The notes: generated by a model not told the origin, from the sequence alone. A stretch of DNA of 64,000 nucleotides from Pacificibacter marinus (GCF_018860505.1 NZ_JAHKPU010000049.1:62001-126000); one strand, 5' to 3'. Positions 9,735 to 19,438 are shown, numbered from the stretch's first letter. Translations and numbers: made by a program.

Positions 9735-10010
9735 ATGACAGATATTACGATAGATACCGGACGCATTAAACTTATTCGCAAGGCGCGTAAAATTGGCCGC
9801 CCTAAATTGGCCAAGCAAATCGGTATGACGGAACGCCAGTTGACGAAACTTGAGACGTCGAAAAGCGCAGCTTTGGCAGGTGCCACAGCGCATATGCTTT
9901 CGGACGCTTTGCAGGTGCCTTTGCCAACCTTGACGGGGGAATTTGACGTGACTGAGGCAGATTTGAAACCGCATGCCGCACAGAGCTGCACTACTGGATG
10001 TTGCGGCTAA
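9735..10010 (+). CDS. Small helix-turn-helix protein with Cys-rich C-terminus
   Basis: A 91-residue protein preceded by GGAG. Residues about 15-62 form an XRE-like helix-turn-helix (KLAKQIGMTERQLTKLE with a following helix). The tail after residue 70 is short and ends in CTTGCCG, so four cysteines fall in the last 9-10 residues if the SC of QSC is included. Such a tail suggests metal, Fe-S or redox sensing, but this is inference. It lies 80 bases downstream of hemF in the same direction. I do not recognise the specific family. Confidence 0.65.
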   Translation: MTDITIDTGRIKLIRKARKIGRPKLAKQIGMTERQLTKLETSKSAALAGATAHMLSDALQVPLPTLTGEFDVTEADLKPHAAQSCTTGCCG

Positions 10011-10080
10011 ACGCGTGATGACGTGGGCCGTGTCCTGCATCAGTTTATGCTGTGAGTGAAATTTTCAAGAGAGTTAAAAA

Positions 10081-10812
10081 ATGAAAAGATTTGTCATACT
10101 TGCAGTGATCACTGCGGTTCTGGGATTGAGCCTGATGGCGACCATATTCTTTGGCGCGCGCTTTGGACTGTGGGAACCGATCAAAGGGTTCCAGCTTTAT
10201 AGGTCCTATTTCAACCCGATCGGCTTTGTTATTTTGGGGGCGGGCGTGATCGCTATGCTCGTGCATCTCGTGCGTGCAGAACGCAAACAGGCGGGCCTTG
10301 GCGGACTCATTTGCTTGATCGGGCTCGCGACATTGACGCCTTGGGCGATGGGGCTGGCCAACCCGCCTGTGCGCGCGGCCCCGATTCACGATATTTCAAC
10401 CGATATGGTTAACGTGCCGCAATTCGAAGTGATCGATGAAACCCGCGTGGGCGCGTCAAATACGCTTGTCTATGGCGGTGCAGATGTTGCTGCGACGCAG
10501 GCCAAAAGCTACCCTGATATCGCACCACTTCTAACGGATCTGTCACCTGTGGCGGCGTTCGAGCGCGCTTTGGATGTAGCTGCAGATATGGGCTGGAATA
10601 TCGTCGCTTCAGACGACGTGCGCTTGCGCTTTGAGGCGGTTGCCCGCACGCCCGTGTTCTATTTTGCCGATGATGTCGTTGTGGTTGTTACGCCTGAGGG
10701 CGAAACTTCTCGTGTTGATATGCGTGGCGTTTCACGTATCGGGCGCAGTGACCAAGGCGTCAACGCCGCCCGTATCCGTTCGTTTCAAAGCGCGTTTGCC
10801 GACAAAGGCTGA
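10081..10812 (+). CDS. DUF1499 family membrane protein
   Basis: A 243-residue protein with three predicted membrane segments (about residues 5-25, 42-62 and 72-90), followed by a soluble domain from about residue 100 that matches the DUF1499 pattern (SYPDIAPLLTDLSP, later RVDMRGVSRIGRSDQGVNAARIRSF). DUF1499 proteins have no established biochemical role. GAGAG precedes the ATG. It follows the HTH gene by 70 bases and ends before a clear terminator. Confidence 0.7.
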   Translation: MKRFVILAVITAVLGLSLMATIFFGARFGLWEPIKGFQLYRSYFNPIGFVILGAGVIAMLVHLVRAERKQAGLGGLICLIGLATLTPWAMGLANPPVRAAPIHDISTDMVNVPQFEVIDETRVGASNTLVYGGADVAATQAKSYPDIAPLLTDLSPVAAFERALDVAADMGWNIVASDDVRLRFEAVARTPVFYFADDVVVVVTPEGETSRVDMRGVSRIGRSDQGVNAARIRSFQSAFADKG

Positions 10813-10860
10813 ATGCGAGTCACGCTGATGACATTGTGAGGCATTACTCCATAAAATATG

Positions 10861-10886
10861 AAAGGGGCCCTGCTTGTGGCCCCTTT
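10861..10886. terminator. Rho-independent terminator between convergent genes
   Basis: AAAGGGGCC pairs with GGCCCCTTT around the loop CTGCTTGT. On the + strand a run of T follows. It separates the DUF1499 gene from the convergent acetyltransferase gene and may act on both strands. Confidence 0.85.
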
Positions 10887-10912
10887 TTATATGCGTCTTT
10901 TGTGATGTTCGC

Positions 10913-11410
10913 TTACTGTGCCAAAGCCTGTAAATCGTCCCACGTCACAGGGTAGGTTTGCACAGGTTCGCCGTAGAGCTTTTCGTCCTGCGCAGGGCCA
11001 CGCATTCCGCCCATTTTATCATAGAACGCAACGGCGGGATGATTGTCTGTGATCACTGTCAGCGATACCGCACTGTGCCCAAGATCGATCAGACGCTTGG
11101 CTGCGGCGCGCATCAAAGCCTCGCCAATGCCTCCGCGTTTGCGGGTCGGCGAGACATGCAGGTTGTCGATATAGGTGGGGGTGCGGTCGCACATCACATA
11201 GATGAACCCATCCACGACGCCATCTGTGTCGGACACCAACAGCACATTGCCCGCAGGCACATCCATGCCCACCCACTTGGCGCGCAGATCGTCGACGACG
11301 GGCTGGCCGAGATACGCGTCAGACAATAGCCCTTGGTAGGCCCCGCGCCAGCTGGCGATTTGCAGCGCAGCGATGGATTCCATATCGGCGGGAATAGCGG
11401 CGCGGATCAT
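10913..11410 (-). CDS. GNAT-family N-acetyltransferase
   Basis: A 165-residue acetyl-CoA-dependent acetyltransferase. The acetyl-CoA loop segment [11 protein letters not shown] (motif A) and the C-terminal [13 protein letters not shown] (motif B) are visible. Its ATG overlaps the hemE stop by four bases (ATGA), so it is translationally coupled to hemE. Substrate unknown; the RimI-like look does not prove protein acetylation. Confidence 0.85.
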   Translation of the reverse strand: MIRAAIPADMESIAALQIASWRGAYQGLLSDAYLGQPVVDDLRAKWVGMDVPAGNVLLVSDTDGVVDGFIYVMCDRTPTYIDNLHVSPTRKRGGIGEALMRAAAKRLIDLGHSAVSLTVITDNHPAVAFYDKMGGMRGPAQDEKLYGEPVQTYPVTWDDLQALAQ

Positions 11411-12441
11411 GCGTTTTCTCGCAGTGTTTCGATCATCAGCGCCACGTTGTCTGGATCAGCGTCGGGCGTGATGCCGTGGCCGAGATTGAAAATATGCGGA
11501 CCCTTTGCGAAGGTGTCGCGCACATGACGCACCTCGTCGATTAAATCCTGACCGCCTGTGACCATATGTGATGATTTCAAGTTGCCCTGCACGCAACCGT
11601 CAACCTGCACATTGGCCGCGCCCCATTCAGGGGTCACAGAATTATCCAGCGCCACACAGTCTACGCCGGTTTTCTTGGCAAAACCGATGTAACCGTCGCC
11701 TGCCTCACGCGGGAAACCGATGATCGGTACATTTGGGTGACGGCGTTTCAGCTCGCGGGTGATAAGGCGTGCAGGCTCGACGGCGTATTTCTCAAACGCT
11801 TCGCCTTTGAGCGATCCCGCCCAACTGTCAAAGATTTTCACAACTTCCGCGCCTGCACGAATTTGCATGTCGAGATATTCAATCGTGCTGACGGTGAGCA
11901 GGTTGATGACATTTTCAAACAGTTCGTTATTGCCCATCCGCAGCGCATGGGCGGGGCCTTGATCTGGTGTGCCGCGACCTGCCAGCATATAGGTTGCAAC
12001 GGTCCAAGGTGCGCCTGCGAAACCGATCAATGTGGTCTCGTCGGGCAGTTCTTGCGCCAAGATTTTGACGGTCTCGTAAACAGGGTTGAGCACCTTGTGG
12101 ATATCGTCCTTGCCTTTAAGCGCGTTGAAATCGGACTGTTGGGTGATCGTGGACAGTCGCGGGCCTTCGCCAGTGACAAACCAAAGATCCGCGCCCAAAG
12201 CTTGGGGCAACAGCAAAATATCAGCGAATAAAATTGCCGCATCAAAGCCGAAACGGCGGATCGGTTGCAATGTGACTTCTGCGGCCAGCTCAGGATTGTA
12301 GCACAGCTTCAAAAAATCACCGGCTTGGGCACGGGTGGCGCGATACTCGGGCAAATAGCGCCCTGCTTGACGCATCATCCAAATCGGCGGCACGCTTTGC
12401 GTTTCACCGCGCAATGCCTTGAGAATTGTTTTATCTGCCAT
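11407..12441 (-). CDS. hemE: Uroporphyrinogen decarboxylase
   Basis: Converts uroporphyrinogen III to coproporphyrinogen III in the cytoplasm. The signature [17 protein letters not shown] is near the N-terminus and the second signature [13 protein letters not shown] is in the middle. The 344-residue length is normal for the family. The start at ATG 12441 is chosen because GGAAGGG lies just upstream; the frame stays open for about 50 codons further upstream, but those residues look unlike HemE and overlap the hemC promoter. It is divergent from hemC. Confidence 0.97.
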   Translation of the reverse strand: MADKTILKALRGETQSVPPIWMMRQAGRYLPEYRATRAQAGDFLKLCYNPELAAEVTLQPIRRFGFDAAILFADILLLPQALGADLWFVTGEGPRLSTITQQSDFNALKGKDDIHKVLNPVYETVKILAQELPDETTLIGFAGAPWTVATYMLAGRGTPDQGPAHALRMGNNELFENVINLLTVSTIEYLDMQIRAGAEVVKIFDSWAGSLKGEAFEKYAVEPARLITRELKRRHPNVPIIGFPREAGDGYIGFAKKTGVDCVALDNSVTPEWGAANVQVDGCVQGNLKSSHMVTGGQDLIDEVRHVRDTFAKGPHIFNLGHGITPDADPDNVALMIETLRENA

Positions 12442-12492
12442 GATCTGCCCTTCCAAAATTGCTTGGACGTTGGTCACGTGCCTGCGGTGTTT

Positions 12493-12515
12493 TGTCAAGC
12501 ATTCCATGCTTGTCA
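12493..12515. promoter_or_regulatory. Dyad-symmetric element between hemE and hemC
   Basis: CAAGCAT and ATGCTTG face each other across a 3-base spacer, extended outward by a T/T mismatch and two more pairs (TG/CA). It sits about midway in the 103-base region between the hemE and hemC starts, so it could be one operator for both promoters. It does not fit the TGT-N12-ACA PpsR/CrtJ consensus. Function is inferred from symmetry and position only. Confidence 0.4.
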
Positions 12516-12544
12516 GGCCATCACGTCGCAGGTAGGTCTTGGAT

Positions 12545-13489
12545 ATGACAGTCACATTCCCAACCCCCGCTCGCACTTTGAAAATTGGCACCCGTGGATC
12601 ACCTTTGGCGCTGGCCCAAGCTCATGAAACCCGTGCGCGGTTGATGGCTGCGTTTGATCTGCCGGTTGAAGCGTTCGAGGTGGTGGTGATTTCCACTCAA
12701 GGCGACCGCGTGCAAGATCGCGCGCTGAAAGAAATTGGCGGCAAAGGGTTGTTCACCCGCGAAATCGAAGACCAACTTTTGGCGGGTGACATCGATATTG
12801 CGGTGCACTCAATGAAAGACATGCCTGTGGATCAACCCGAAGGGCTGATCCTTGATTGCTATCTGCCGCGCGAAAATCCCTGTGATGCTTTTGTGCAGCT
12901 CGGTGGTGGCGCGTTGAAAGACCTGCCCCAAGGTGCCACCGTTGGCACGTCGTCTTTGCGCCGCAAAGCGCAGTTGTTGCACTATCGTTCTGATCTGAAT
13001 GTCGTTGAATTTCGCGGCAATGTGCAAACCCGTTTGAAAAAGCTTAAGGATGGCGTGGCTGAGGCGACGTTTTTGGCCATGGCGGGGCTGAATCGTTTGA
13101 ATGCCGCAGACGTGCCGCGCAGTGAGATTACGCCTGAAGAAATGCTGCCAGCTGTGGCCCAAGGGGCTATTGGCATCGAGCGCCGCTTGGATGACTTGAA
13201 CACAAAGACGCTTTTGGAGGCTTTGCATGATGGGCCAACAGGGCAGCGTTTGGCTGCCGAGCGCGCATTTTTGGCCGCTTTGGACGGGTCTTGCGAAACA
13301 CCGATTGCAGGGCTTGCCACATTGGACGGCGATACATTGCGCCTGCGTGGTGAAATTCTGCGCACGGATGGGTCCGAGGCGCTGAGCGACAAAATCTCTG
13401 GCCCGATTGACCAAGGTGCAGCACTGGGCGAGGCGCTGGCTGCGCGCCTTTTGGCCCGTGCTGGCGATGGATTTTTCGACTGGAAATAA
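12545..13489 (+). CDS. hemC: Hydroxymethylbilane synthase (porphobilinogen deaminase)
   Basis: Polymerises four porphobilinogens to hydroxymethylbilane. The 314-residue protein starts [12 protein letters not shown] shortly after the N-terminus and carries the dipyrromethane-cofactor cysteine in [11 protein letters not shown]. Substrate-binding segments VHSMKDMP and [11 protein letters not shown] are intact. ATG 12545 with AGGTAGG upstream is preferred over the in-frame TTG two codons before. Convergent with hemN, with 38 bases between stops. Confidence 0.97.
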   Translation: MTVTFPTPARTLKIGTRGSPLALAQAHETRARLMAAFDLPVEAFEVVVISTQGDRVQDRALKEIGGKGLFTREIEDQLLAGDIDIAVHSMKDMPVDQPEGLILDCYLPRENPCDAFVQLGGGALKDLPQGATVGTSSLRRKAQLLHYRSDLNVVEFRGNVQTRLKKLKDGVAEATFLAMAGLNRLNAADVPRSEITPEEMLPAVAQGAIGIERRLDDLNTKTLLEALHDGPTGQRLAAERAFLAALDGSCETPIAGLATLDGDTLRLRGEILRTDGSEALSDKISGPIDQGAALGEALAARLLARAGDGFFDWK

Positions 13490-13527
13490 CGCTGCTATTG
13501 AAAAGCGCTTAACGGCGGCGGGCAGGG

Positions 13528-14883
13528 TTACACAGCAGAGGAATGTTGCGCTTGTGCCATCGCGTAAGTGTCAAAATGGCGCGCAATCATGCGGGTCAAA
13601 GGGCGCGCCTGTTCGCGGATTTCAATCGATGTTTTTGAAATGCCAAGCATCTTGGGAAAGGCGGCATCGACAGATGACGCAAAATCGTCAAAGTCGGATT
13701 GGCTCAGGTCAAACCGCGCCGCAAGGTCGCTGTAGTTGACTTGAAAATCACACATCAGGGCTTCGATAATACGCCCGCGCAAATGGTCTTCTGTGGTAAA
13801 GGCATGACCTTTGCTGATCGGCAATTCGCCTGCGTGCACCCGTTTTTGATAATCCGATGTTGAGGGCGCGTTTTGTGCATAACCGTCTGCATATTTGGCG
13901 ATTGATGAGGCACCCACGCCAATCATGGTCTGACATTTATCGTCTGTGTAGCCTTGGAAATTCCGACGCAGCTTGCCAGCGCGCGCCGCGATTTCCAACC
14001 CATCGCCGTTGCGGGCAAAGTGATCGATGCCGATTTCGGCATAGCCATCCATCGCAAACAGATCACGGGCAACGTTGAACAAGTCCAACCGTTCTTGTGG
14101 TGTCGGTAAGGCATCTGTCGGAATCATCGATTGACGCCGTGCCACCCATGGCACATGGGCGTATCCGAACAACGCCACACGATCCGGCGACAGTGACAAA
14201 AGCTTGTTCACACTGTCGGCAATGCGTTCGCGGCTTTGCCCCGGCAACCCGTATAAAATATCAGCGTTAAGCGATTTGATCCCACGGGTGCGCAAGCCAT
14301 CTACGGCGGCCTTGGTGATTTCATAAGACTGCATACGGCCGATGGTCTTTTGAATCTCTGGGTTGAAATCCTGTACGCCGATTGAGGCACGATTCATGCC
14401 CGCTTTTGCCAAAGCGTCAAGACGGTCATCATCGATTTCGTTGGGATCAATTTCGACTGAAAACTCATAATTTGGCGCAAATGGGGCCACATCATTGATA
14501 GCAGAGGTCAAATCTGCGATCATGCTGGCATCTAATAAGGTCGGCGTGCCGCCCCCCCAATGCAAGTGGCCGATTTGGATGCCCGCGGGCAGGTGGCTTT
14601 TGACCAGCTTCAATTCAAGTTTGAGTGTCTCGATATAGGCAGCAACGGGACTAAGGGTGCTGGTGCCTTGGGTCCGACAGGCACAAAACCAACATAAACG
14701 GCGACAAAACGGCACATGAACATACAGGGATATGGGCACATTTGGGTCAAGCTGCGTCATCCAACTGCTCACTTGTGTCGCAGTGATGTCGGTTGAAAAA
14801 TGTGGCGCGGTTGGATAGCTCGTGTAACGCGGTACACGAGCATCAAACAGGCCCAGATTGCGGAGTTGTGTGTGGATCGTCAT
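13528..14883 (-). CDS. hemN: Oxygen-independent coproporphyrinogen III oxidase (radical SAM)
   Basis: Performs the same step as HemF without O2, using a radical SAM 4Fe-4S cluster. The cluster motif CxxxCxxC is at Cys60, Cys64 and Cys67 (FCRRLCWFC), followed by HWGGGTPT. The 451-residue length suits HemN rather than HemW. ATG 14883 lacks a visible Shine-Dalgarno; a class-II FNR promoter predicted from the box at 14920-14933 would start transcription next to this ATG. Divergent from fnrL across 74 bases. Confidence 0.95.
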   Translation of the reverse strand: MTIHTQLRNLGLFDARVPRYTSYPTAPHFSTDITATQVSSWMTQLDPNVPISLYVHVPFCRRLCWFCACRTQGTSTLSPVAAYIETLKLELKLVKSHLPAGIQIGHLHWGGGTPTLLDASMIADLTSAINDVAPFAPNYEFSVEIDPNEIDDDRLDALAKAGMNRASIGVQDFNPEIQKTIGRMQSYEITKAAVDGLRTRGIKSLNADILYGLPGQSRERIADSVNKLLSLSPDRVALFGYAHVPWVARRQSMIPTDALPTPQERLDLFNVARDLFAMDGYAEIGIDHFARNGDGLEIAARAGKLRRNFQGYTDDKCQTMIGVGASSIAKYADGYAQNAPSTSDYQKRVHAGELPISKGHAFTTEDHLRGRIIEALMCDFQVNYSDLAARFDLSQSDFDDFASSVDAAFPKMLGISKTSIEIREQARPLTRMIARHFDTYAMAQAQHSSAV

Positions 14884-14919
14884 GAGAGTAGGATTTACGG
14901 GGCACAAGCTGGTTGCGCT

Positions 14920-14933
14920 TTGACCCAGATCAA
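14920..14933. promoter_or_regulatory. FNR-type box between hemN and fnrL
   Basis: TTGACCCAGATCAA, one mismatch from the TTGAT-N4-ATCAA consensus. Its centre is about 41 bases from a likely hemN transcription start at about 14885, with TAAATC as a candidate -10 on the - strand. For fnrL the box lies only about 25 bases before the start codon, where bound protein could block rather than activate. Confidence 0.8.
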
Positions 14934-14957
14934 AATGCGTGAGTGAGCAGGATAGTT

Positions 14958-15689
14958 ATGACATTTGACCCAAAAGACTGCGGTACATGCCCCATCCGTC
15001 ACCGTGCCGTTTGTGCGCGATGCGAAGCGGATGAGCTGGAAACACTTGATGGGATTAAATTTTATCGATCCTTTGAGGCGGGGCAGCCAGTGATTTGGTC
15101 CGGCGACAATATGGACTTTGTCGCCTCTGTGGTGACAGGTGTCGCCTCGCTCAGCCAAGCGATGGAAGACGGGCGCACGCAAATGGTCGGGCTATTATTG
15201 CCCTCTGATTTCTTGGGCCGCCCTGGACGCGAAGCTGCCACCTATGATGTTGTGGCTGTGAGCAATCTGACACTGTGCTGCTTTCGGCGAAAGCCCTTTG
15301 AAAAGATCATGTTGCAAACGCCGCATATCGGACAGCGCTTGCTTGAAATGACGCTGGACGAATTGGATGCCGCGCGCGAATGGATGCTGATTCTGGGGCG
15401 CAAAACTGCGCGGGAAAAAATTGCGTCTTTGTTGACGATTTTGGCTCGTCGCGAAGCATCGCTTGCCTTGCAAACCGCAGAAAGCGGGACGTCGTTTGAA
15501 TTGCCTTTGACCCGTGAAGCGATGGCGGATTATTTGGGGCTCACGTTGGAAACCGTGTCGCGACAGATGTCTGCACTCAAACGTGAGGGGATTGTGTTGC
15601 TTGAGGGCAAGCGCAAGGTGATCATTCCAGATTTTGATGCGCTGATGGCCGAAACCGGTGATGACGCCGACGGCGGTATGGTGTCATAA
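14958..15689 (+). CDS. fnrL: FNR-family oxygen-responsive transcription regulator
   Basis: A 243-residue Crp/Fnr-family regulator. N-terminal cysteines at 8, 11, 19 and 22 plus Cys107/108 supply ligands for an O2-labile 4Fe-4S cluster. A cAMP-type beta-roll follows, then a dimer helix and a helix-turn-helix near 183-210. The recognition helix contains E198-x-x-S-R202, the residues that read TTGAT in FNR proteins. ATG 14958 is supported by AGGA at suitable spacing; GTG 14943 is less likely. It presumably controls the four FNR boxes in this window. Confidence 0.95.
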   Translation: MTFDPKDCGTCPIRHRAVCARCEADELETLDGIKFYRSFEAGQPVIWSGDNMDFVASVVTGVASLSQAMEDGRTQMVGLLLPSDFLGRPGREAATYDVVAVSNLTLCCFRRKPFEKIMLQTPHIGQRLLEMTLDELDAAREWMLILGRKTAREKIASLLTILARREASLALQTAESGTSFELPLTREAMADYLGLTLETVSRQMSALKREGIVLLEGKRKVIIPDFDALMAETGDDADGGMVS

Positions 15690-15809
15690 CGCCGTTTGCG
15701 CATGCGCGGATTGAAATCAGGTGAGATGCAGTCCAGTTCATTGGTCTGATACGTCTCCACGCCACAAAGCGACGATGCTCTGTGACGCGGGCAGGGGCGA
15801 TGTTGCGTT

Positions 15810-16649
15810 TTAATGCGCCATGAGAACAGGCAGTTCTGCCATTTCCAGCATGTTGCGTGTGGCGCCGCCCATGATTGATTGACGCAACCGCGAATGACCG
15901 TAAGCGCCCATAACCAATAGCTGTGCATCTTGATCGTTCAGGTGGCGACACAGAACATCAGACACACGCGGCATGGTTTTAGCCAGCACGGACACTTCGA
16001 CCGCAACTCCGTGGCGGCTGAGCATCTGGCACAGCGCCCCACCGGGATCAGAGCGATCAGGGCCGTGTTGGGGCGGATCGATTATGGTGATGTTCACACT
16101 GTCGGCCTCGGTCAAAATAGGCAAAGCCGACCGCACAGCACCGAGGGCTTCGTTGCTTTCATTCCAAGCCACCACGATGCGCCCGATATGATCTGGCAAG
16201 GTGGCTCCGTCGGGCATGACCAGCACGGGGACGCGGCATGAGAACAGCGCGGCTTCTAAGATTTCTTCGTGTTCATGACCGCGACCGTCGCCGTAAGGAC
16301 GCGGCAGAACGACAAGATCAGAGAACCGTAGAATGCTGGACAGCTGTGGCGTGAGACCCGCCATCTGTGCTGTCATCGGCCGCACCGCCCATGAAATATC
16401 TTCGGCGTGCAAATGCTGTTGAATAACGGCTTCGATTCGTTCACTTTCAGCCAGCGCGAATTGCAGATTATCTTGCAAAACCATAGCGTTGGTGCCTGTG
16501 TAATAAAACCCAGGCTGCGTGCGATCCAAGCCAAGGCAGATGACGTCGAGATGGGCTCCGTTGCTGCGCGCCAAAGCGACAGCGGCGTTCAGAGCATGGA
16601 TGTCAGCGGTTTCATCGCAGACGATGGTGGTTAGGGTTTTAAAGGACAT
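15810..16649 (-). CDS. Universal stress protein, tandem UspA domains
   Basis: A 279-residue protein of two UspA-like domains (about 1-140 and 145-279). The second ends with the nucleotide-binding pattern GAYGHSRLRQSIMGGATRNML, close to G2xG9xG(S/T). AGGAG precedes ATG 16649. A perfect FNR box 70 bases upstream, with CACAAT at the expected -10 position, predicts induction at low oxygen. Two-domain Usp genes are often placed next to cbb3 oxidase operons, as here. Convergent with fnrL, with a 120-base gap in which I see nothing distinctive beyond GCGCATGCGC. Confidence 0.9.
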   Translation of the reverse strand: MSFKTLTTIVCDETADIHALNAAVALARSNGAHLDVICLGLDRTQPGFYYTGTNAMVLQDNLQFALAESERIEAVIQQHLHAEDISWAVRPMTAQMAGLTPQLSSILRFSDLVVLPRPYGDGRGHEHEEILEAALFSCRVPVLVMPDGATLPDHIGRIVVAWNESNEALGAVRSALPILTEADSVNITIIDPPQHGPDRSDPGGALCQMLSRHGVAVEVSVLAKTMPRVSDVLCRHLNDQDAQLLVMGAYGHSRLRQSIMGGATRNMLEMAELPVLMAH

Positions 16650-16711
16650 TTGGAGACTCCTGTTTTGAGGTCTATCTGTCTCCATTGTGCGCCTGAGCGC
16701 AATTTCGGGCT

Positions 16712-16725
16712 TTGATTGAGATCAA
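16712..16725. promoter_or_regulatory. FNR box for usp
   Basis: TTGATTGAGATCAA matches the FNR consensus exactly. Its centre is about 41.5 bases upstream of a predicted usp transcription start near 16677, with CACAAT (- strand, 16689-16684) as the -10. Confidence 0.85.
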
Positions 16726-16758
16726 TGTGGCTTTTTGAGCAGAAACGTCCACCACAAA

Positions 16759-16773
16759 TGTCGCAATTGTCGC
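16759..16773. promoter_or_regulatory. Paired TGTCGC motifs upstream of ccoN
   Basis: Two TGTCGC copies 9 bases apart, reading GCGACA on the - strand, lie just upstream of the ccoN FNR box. The same GCGACA core occurs twice before the ccoG FNR box. It resembles half-sites described for RegA/PrrA redox regulators, but the match is loose. Confidence 0.35.
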
Positions 16774-16789
16774 GCTATCCATCAATCCT

Positions 16790-16803
16790 TTGACTTAGAT
16801 CAA
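16790..16803. promoter_or_regulatory. FNR box for ccoNOQP
   Basis: TTGACTTAGATCAA, one mismatch from consensus. A class-II geometry puts the transcription start near 16838, with TACAAA at 16824 or TATATC at 16835 as possible -10. This leaves about 70 bases of leader before ATG 16910. Confidence 0.8.
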
Positions 16804-16909
16804 TGTTTCCGAAACAGATGTCGTACAAACCCAATATATCATGACTCGTAGTCTCATCTGCGGGTCCATTATGGCCGATCAACAGGCCATTCGACGAAGG
16901 GACGCGAAA

Positions 16910-18505
16910 ATGTGGAGCTATATTAAGCTGGCCGTGTTGGGGGTCGTGATGATCCTCGCTGGTCTGGCTGCAAATTACGGGCGCGATTTGGGCTACCAAA
17001 TCCATGCGCTGATCTTCATGGCGGCCACCGCCATGACATTTATTTACACACTGCGCCAAGCTGGCGAAGTCGTTGAAAAGCCCAAAGGCTATCTGGACGG
17101 TCCAGTGCGTTTTGGGGTGATTGCGACTGCTGGTTGGGGGGTCGTTGGGTTTCTGGCTGGAACGTTCATCGCGTTTCAATTGGCCTTTCCTCAACTGAAC
17201 TTTGACTTCCTGCAAGGCTACGGCAACTTTGGGCGTTTGCGTCCCTTGCACACCTCTGCGGTGATCTTCGCATTTGGCGGTAACGCCTTGATCGCATCGT
17301 CCTTTTACGTGGTGCAACGCACATCCGCTGTCCGCCTTTGGGGCGGCAATTTGGCGTGGTTCGTGTTTTGGGGCTACAACCTGTTCATCGTTCTGGCAGC
17401 TACTGGATACTTGCTGGGGATCACCCAATCCAAAGAATACGCTGAACCTGAATGGTACATCGATATTTGGCTGACTGTCGTTTGGGTCGCTTACTTGCTG
17501 GTGTTCCTTGGCACGCTGATGACCCGTAAAGAAAAGCACATCTATGTGGCGAACTGGTTCTACCTGTCGTTCATCGTGACCATCGCGATGCTGCACATCG
17601 TCAACAACTTGGCTGTGCCCGTGTCCATCTTTGGCTCCAAATCTGTGCAGCTGTTCTCAGGCGTGCAAGACGCGATGACCCAGTGGTGGTACGGCCACAA
17701 TGCTGTGGGCTTTTTCCTCACCGCGGGCTTCCTTGGGATGATGTATTACTTTGTGCCAAAACAAGCCGAGCGTCCGGTGTTTTCGTACAAATTGTCCATC
17801 ATTCACTTTTGGGCTTTGATCTTTTTGTACATCTGGGCTGGTCCGCACCACCTGCATTACACAGCTTTGCCGGATTGGGCGTCGACTCTTGGCATGGTGT
17901 TTTCTATCGTGTTGTGGATGCCGTCTTGGGGCGGGATGATCAACGGTCTGATGACGCTGTCTGGCGCTTGGGATAAGTTGCGCACGGACCCTGTGATCCG
18001 CATGATGGTGATCTCTATCGGTTTCTACGGCATGTCCACCTTCGAGGGGCCGATGATGTCGATCCGCGCTGTGAACTCGCTGTCGCATTATACCGACTGG
18101 ACCATCGGCCACGTGCATTCTGGCGCTTTGGGTTGGAACGGTATGATCACCTTTGGTGTGCTCTACTTCCTCGTGCCCAAACTGTGGCACAAAGAGCGTT
18201 TGTATTCTTTGGGTCTGGTGTCTTGGCACTTCTGGTTGGCCACAATCGGCATCGTTCTATACGCGGCGTCCATGTGGGTCACCGGTATTATGGAAGGTCT
18301 GATGTGGCGCGAAGTCGACAGCCAAGGGTTCTTGGTCAACGCATTCGCCGACACAGTGGCCGCCAAACATCCGATGTATGTCGTGCGTGCTTTGGGTGGG
18401 GTTCTCTATCTCGCTGGGTCGCTCATTATGGTCTATAACCTCTGGATGACTGTGCGTCGTGCGCCTGCAATTGCAGACGCGTCGGCCATGGCTCCGGCAG
18501 AATAG
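16910..18505 (+). CDS. ccoN: cbb3-type cytochrome c oxidase subunit I
   Basis: Catalytic membrane subunit of the high-affinity terminal oxidase, carrying haem b and the b3-CuB centre. The 531-residue protein has about 12 hydrophobic segments and conserved histidine blocks, including [40 protein letters not shown] and [13 protein letters not shown]. Start ATG 16910 is preferred because AAGGGA precedes it and the product begins MWSYIKL, as in other CcoN proteins. An earlier ATG at 16841 would lie at the predicted transcription start. First gene of ccoNOQP. Confidence 0.97.
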   Translation: MWSYIKLAVLGVVMILAGLAANYGRDLGYQIHALIFMAATAMTFIYTLRQAGEVVEKPKGYLDGPVRFGVIATAGWGVVGFLAGTFIAFQLAFPQLNFDFLQGYGNFGRLRPLHTSAVIFAFGGNALIASSFYVVQRTSAVRLWGGNLAWFVFWGYNLFIVLAATGYLLGITQSKEYAEPEWYIDIWLTVVWVAYLLVFLGTLMTRKEKHIYVANWFYLSFIVTIAMLHIVNNLAVPVSIFGSKSVQLFSGVQDAMTQWWYGHNAVGFFLTAGFLGMMYYFVPKQAERPVFSYKLSIIHFWALIFLYIWAGPHHLHYTALPDWASTLGMVFSIVLWMPSWGGMINGLMTLSGAWDKLRTDPVIRMMVISIGFYGMSTFEGPMMSIRAVNSLSHYTDWTIGHVHSGALGWNGMITFGVLYFLVPKLWHKERLYSLGLVSWHFWLATIGIVLYAASMWVTGIMEGLMWREVDSQGFLVNAFADTVAAKHPMYVVRALGGVLYLAGSLIMVYNLWMTVRRAPAIADASAMAPAE

Positions 18506-18518
18506 GGGGCGCTCAGAT

Positions 18519-19244
18519 ATGGGACTTCTAGACAAACACAAATTCATCGAGACCAACGCGACCATTCTATTGGTTGGGTCGCTCTTGGTGGTGTCCATCG
18601 GTGGGATCGTCGAAATCGCGCCGTTGTTCTATCTTGAGAACACCATTGAAGACGTTGAAGGCATGCGGCCTTATTCGCCTTTGGAACTCACTGGTCGCGA
18701 TATCTATGTGCGTGAAGGCTGTTACGTCTGTCACTCGCAAATGATCCGCCCAATGCGTGACGAAGTCGAGCGGTATGGCCACTATTCCTTGGCTGCTGAA
18801 TCGCAATACGATCACCCGTTCCAATGGGGCTCAAAACGCACGGGGCCAGATTTGGCGCGTGTGGGTGGGCGCTATTCAGATGAATGGCATGTGGATCACT
18901 TGACCGACCCGCAATCTGTTGTGCCAGAATCCGTGATGCCAAAATATGGCTTCTTGACGGATACGATGATCGAGCCTGAATACATCGATGATCTGCTTAA
19001 AGCGCATAAAATGGTTGGGGTGCCTTACACCGACGAGATGATCGAAGCTGCGAGCGACGACTTTTTGGCGCAGGCTGATCCAGACTCTGATTATGATGCT
19101 TTGTTGGAACGCTATCCAAACGCGCAGGTGCGCAATTTTGATAACGAACCAGGTATTTCAGAAATGGATGCTTTGATCGCTTACATGCAAATGCTGGGGA
19201 CTTTGGTTGATTTCTCGACCTTTACCCCAGATGCGTCTCGATAG
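18519..19244 (+). CDS. ccoO: cbb3-type cytochrome c oxidase subunit II (monohaem c)
   Basis: Membrane-anchored c-type cytochrome, 241 residues, with one N-terminal span (about 18-38). The haem c motif CYVCH is at Cys68, Cys71 and His72, in the typical context [18 protein letters not shown]. It passes electrons from CcoP to CcoN. Starts 13 bases after ccoN. The frame is open further upstream inside ccoN, but only ATG 18519 gives the normal N-terminus. Confidence 0.97.
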   Translation: MGLLDKHKFIETNATILLVGSLLVVSIGGIVEIAPLFYLENTIEDVEGMRPYSPLELTGRDIYVREGCYVCHSQMIRPMRDEVERYGHYSLAAESQYDHPFQWGSKRTGPDLARVGGRYSDEWHVDHLTDPQSVVPESVMPKYGFLTDTMIEPEYIDDLLKAHKMVGVPYTDEMIEAASDDFLAQADPDSDYDALLERYPNAQVRNFDNEPGISEMDALIAYMQMLGTLVDFSTFTPDASR

Positions 19245-19255
19245 GAGAGAGTGCC

Positions 19256-19438
19256 ATGAATTATCATATCTTTCGTGAACTCGCTGACTCTTGGGTGCTT
19301 TTGGCCATGTTTGTGTTCTTTGTCAGCGCTGTTGTCTGGTCGTTCAGACCGGGCAGTCGCAAACGGCATGCAGAGATCGCGAACATTCCATTTCGCCATG
19401 ATGACGCCCCCCTTGATACTGAGGAGTCTCAGTCATGA
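19256..19438 (+). CDS. ccoQ: cbb3-type oxidase small subunit CcoQ/FixQ
   Basis: A 60-residue single-span membrane protein (span about 13-32) that stabilises the oxidase complex. GGAGAG lies before the ATG. Its stop overlaps the ccoP ATG by four bases. Identity rests on size, topology and position. Confidence 0.93.
   Translation: MNYHIFRELADSWVLLAMFVFFVSAVVWSFRPGSRKRHAEIANIPFRHDDAPLDTEESQS

Noticed and set aside
12442-12591. Upstream extension of hemE
   Set aside because: The extra 50 codons overlap the hemC start and promoter, and the Shine-Dalgarno supports ATG 12441.
16841-16909. Earlier in-frame ATG for ccoN
   Set aside because: It coincides with the predicted transcription start, and the residues are unlike CcoN.
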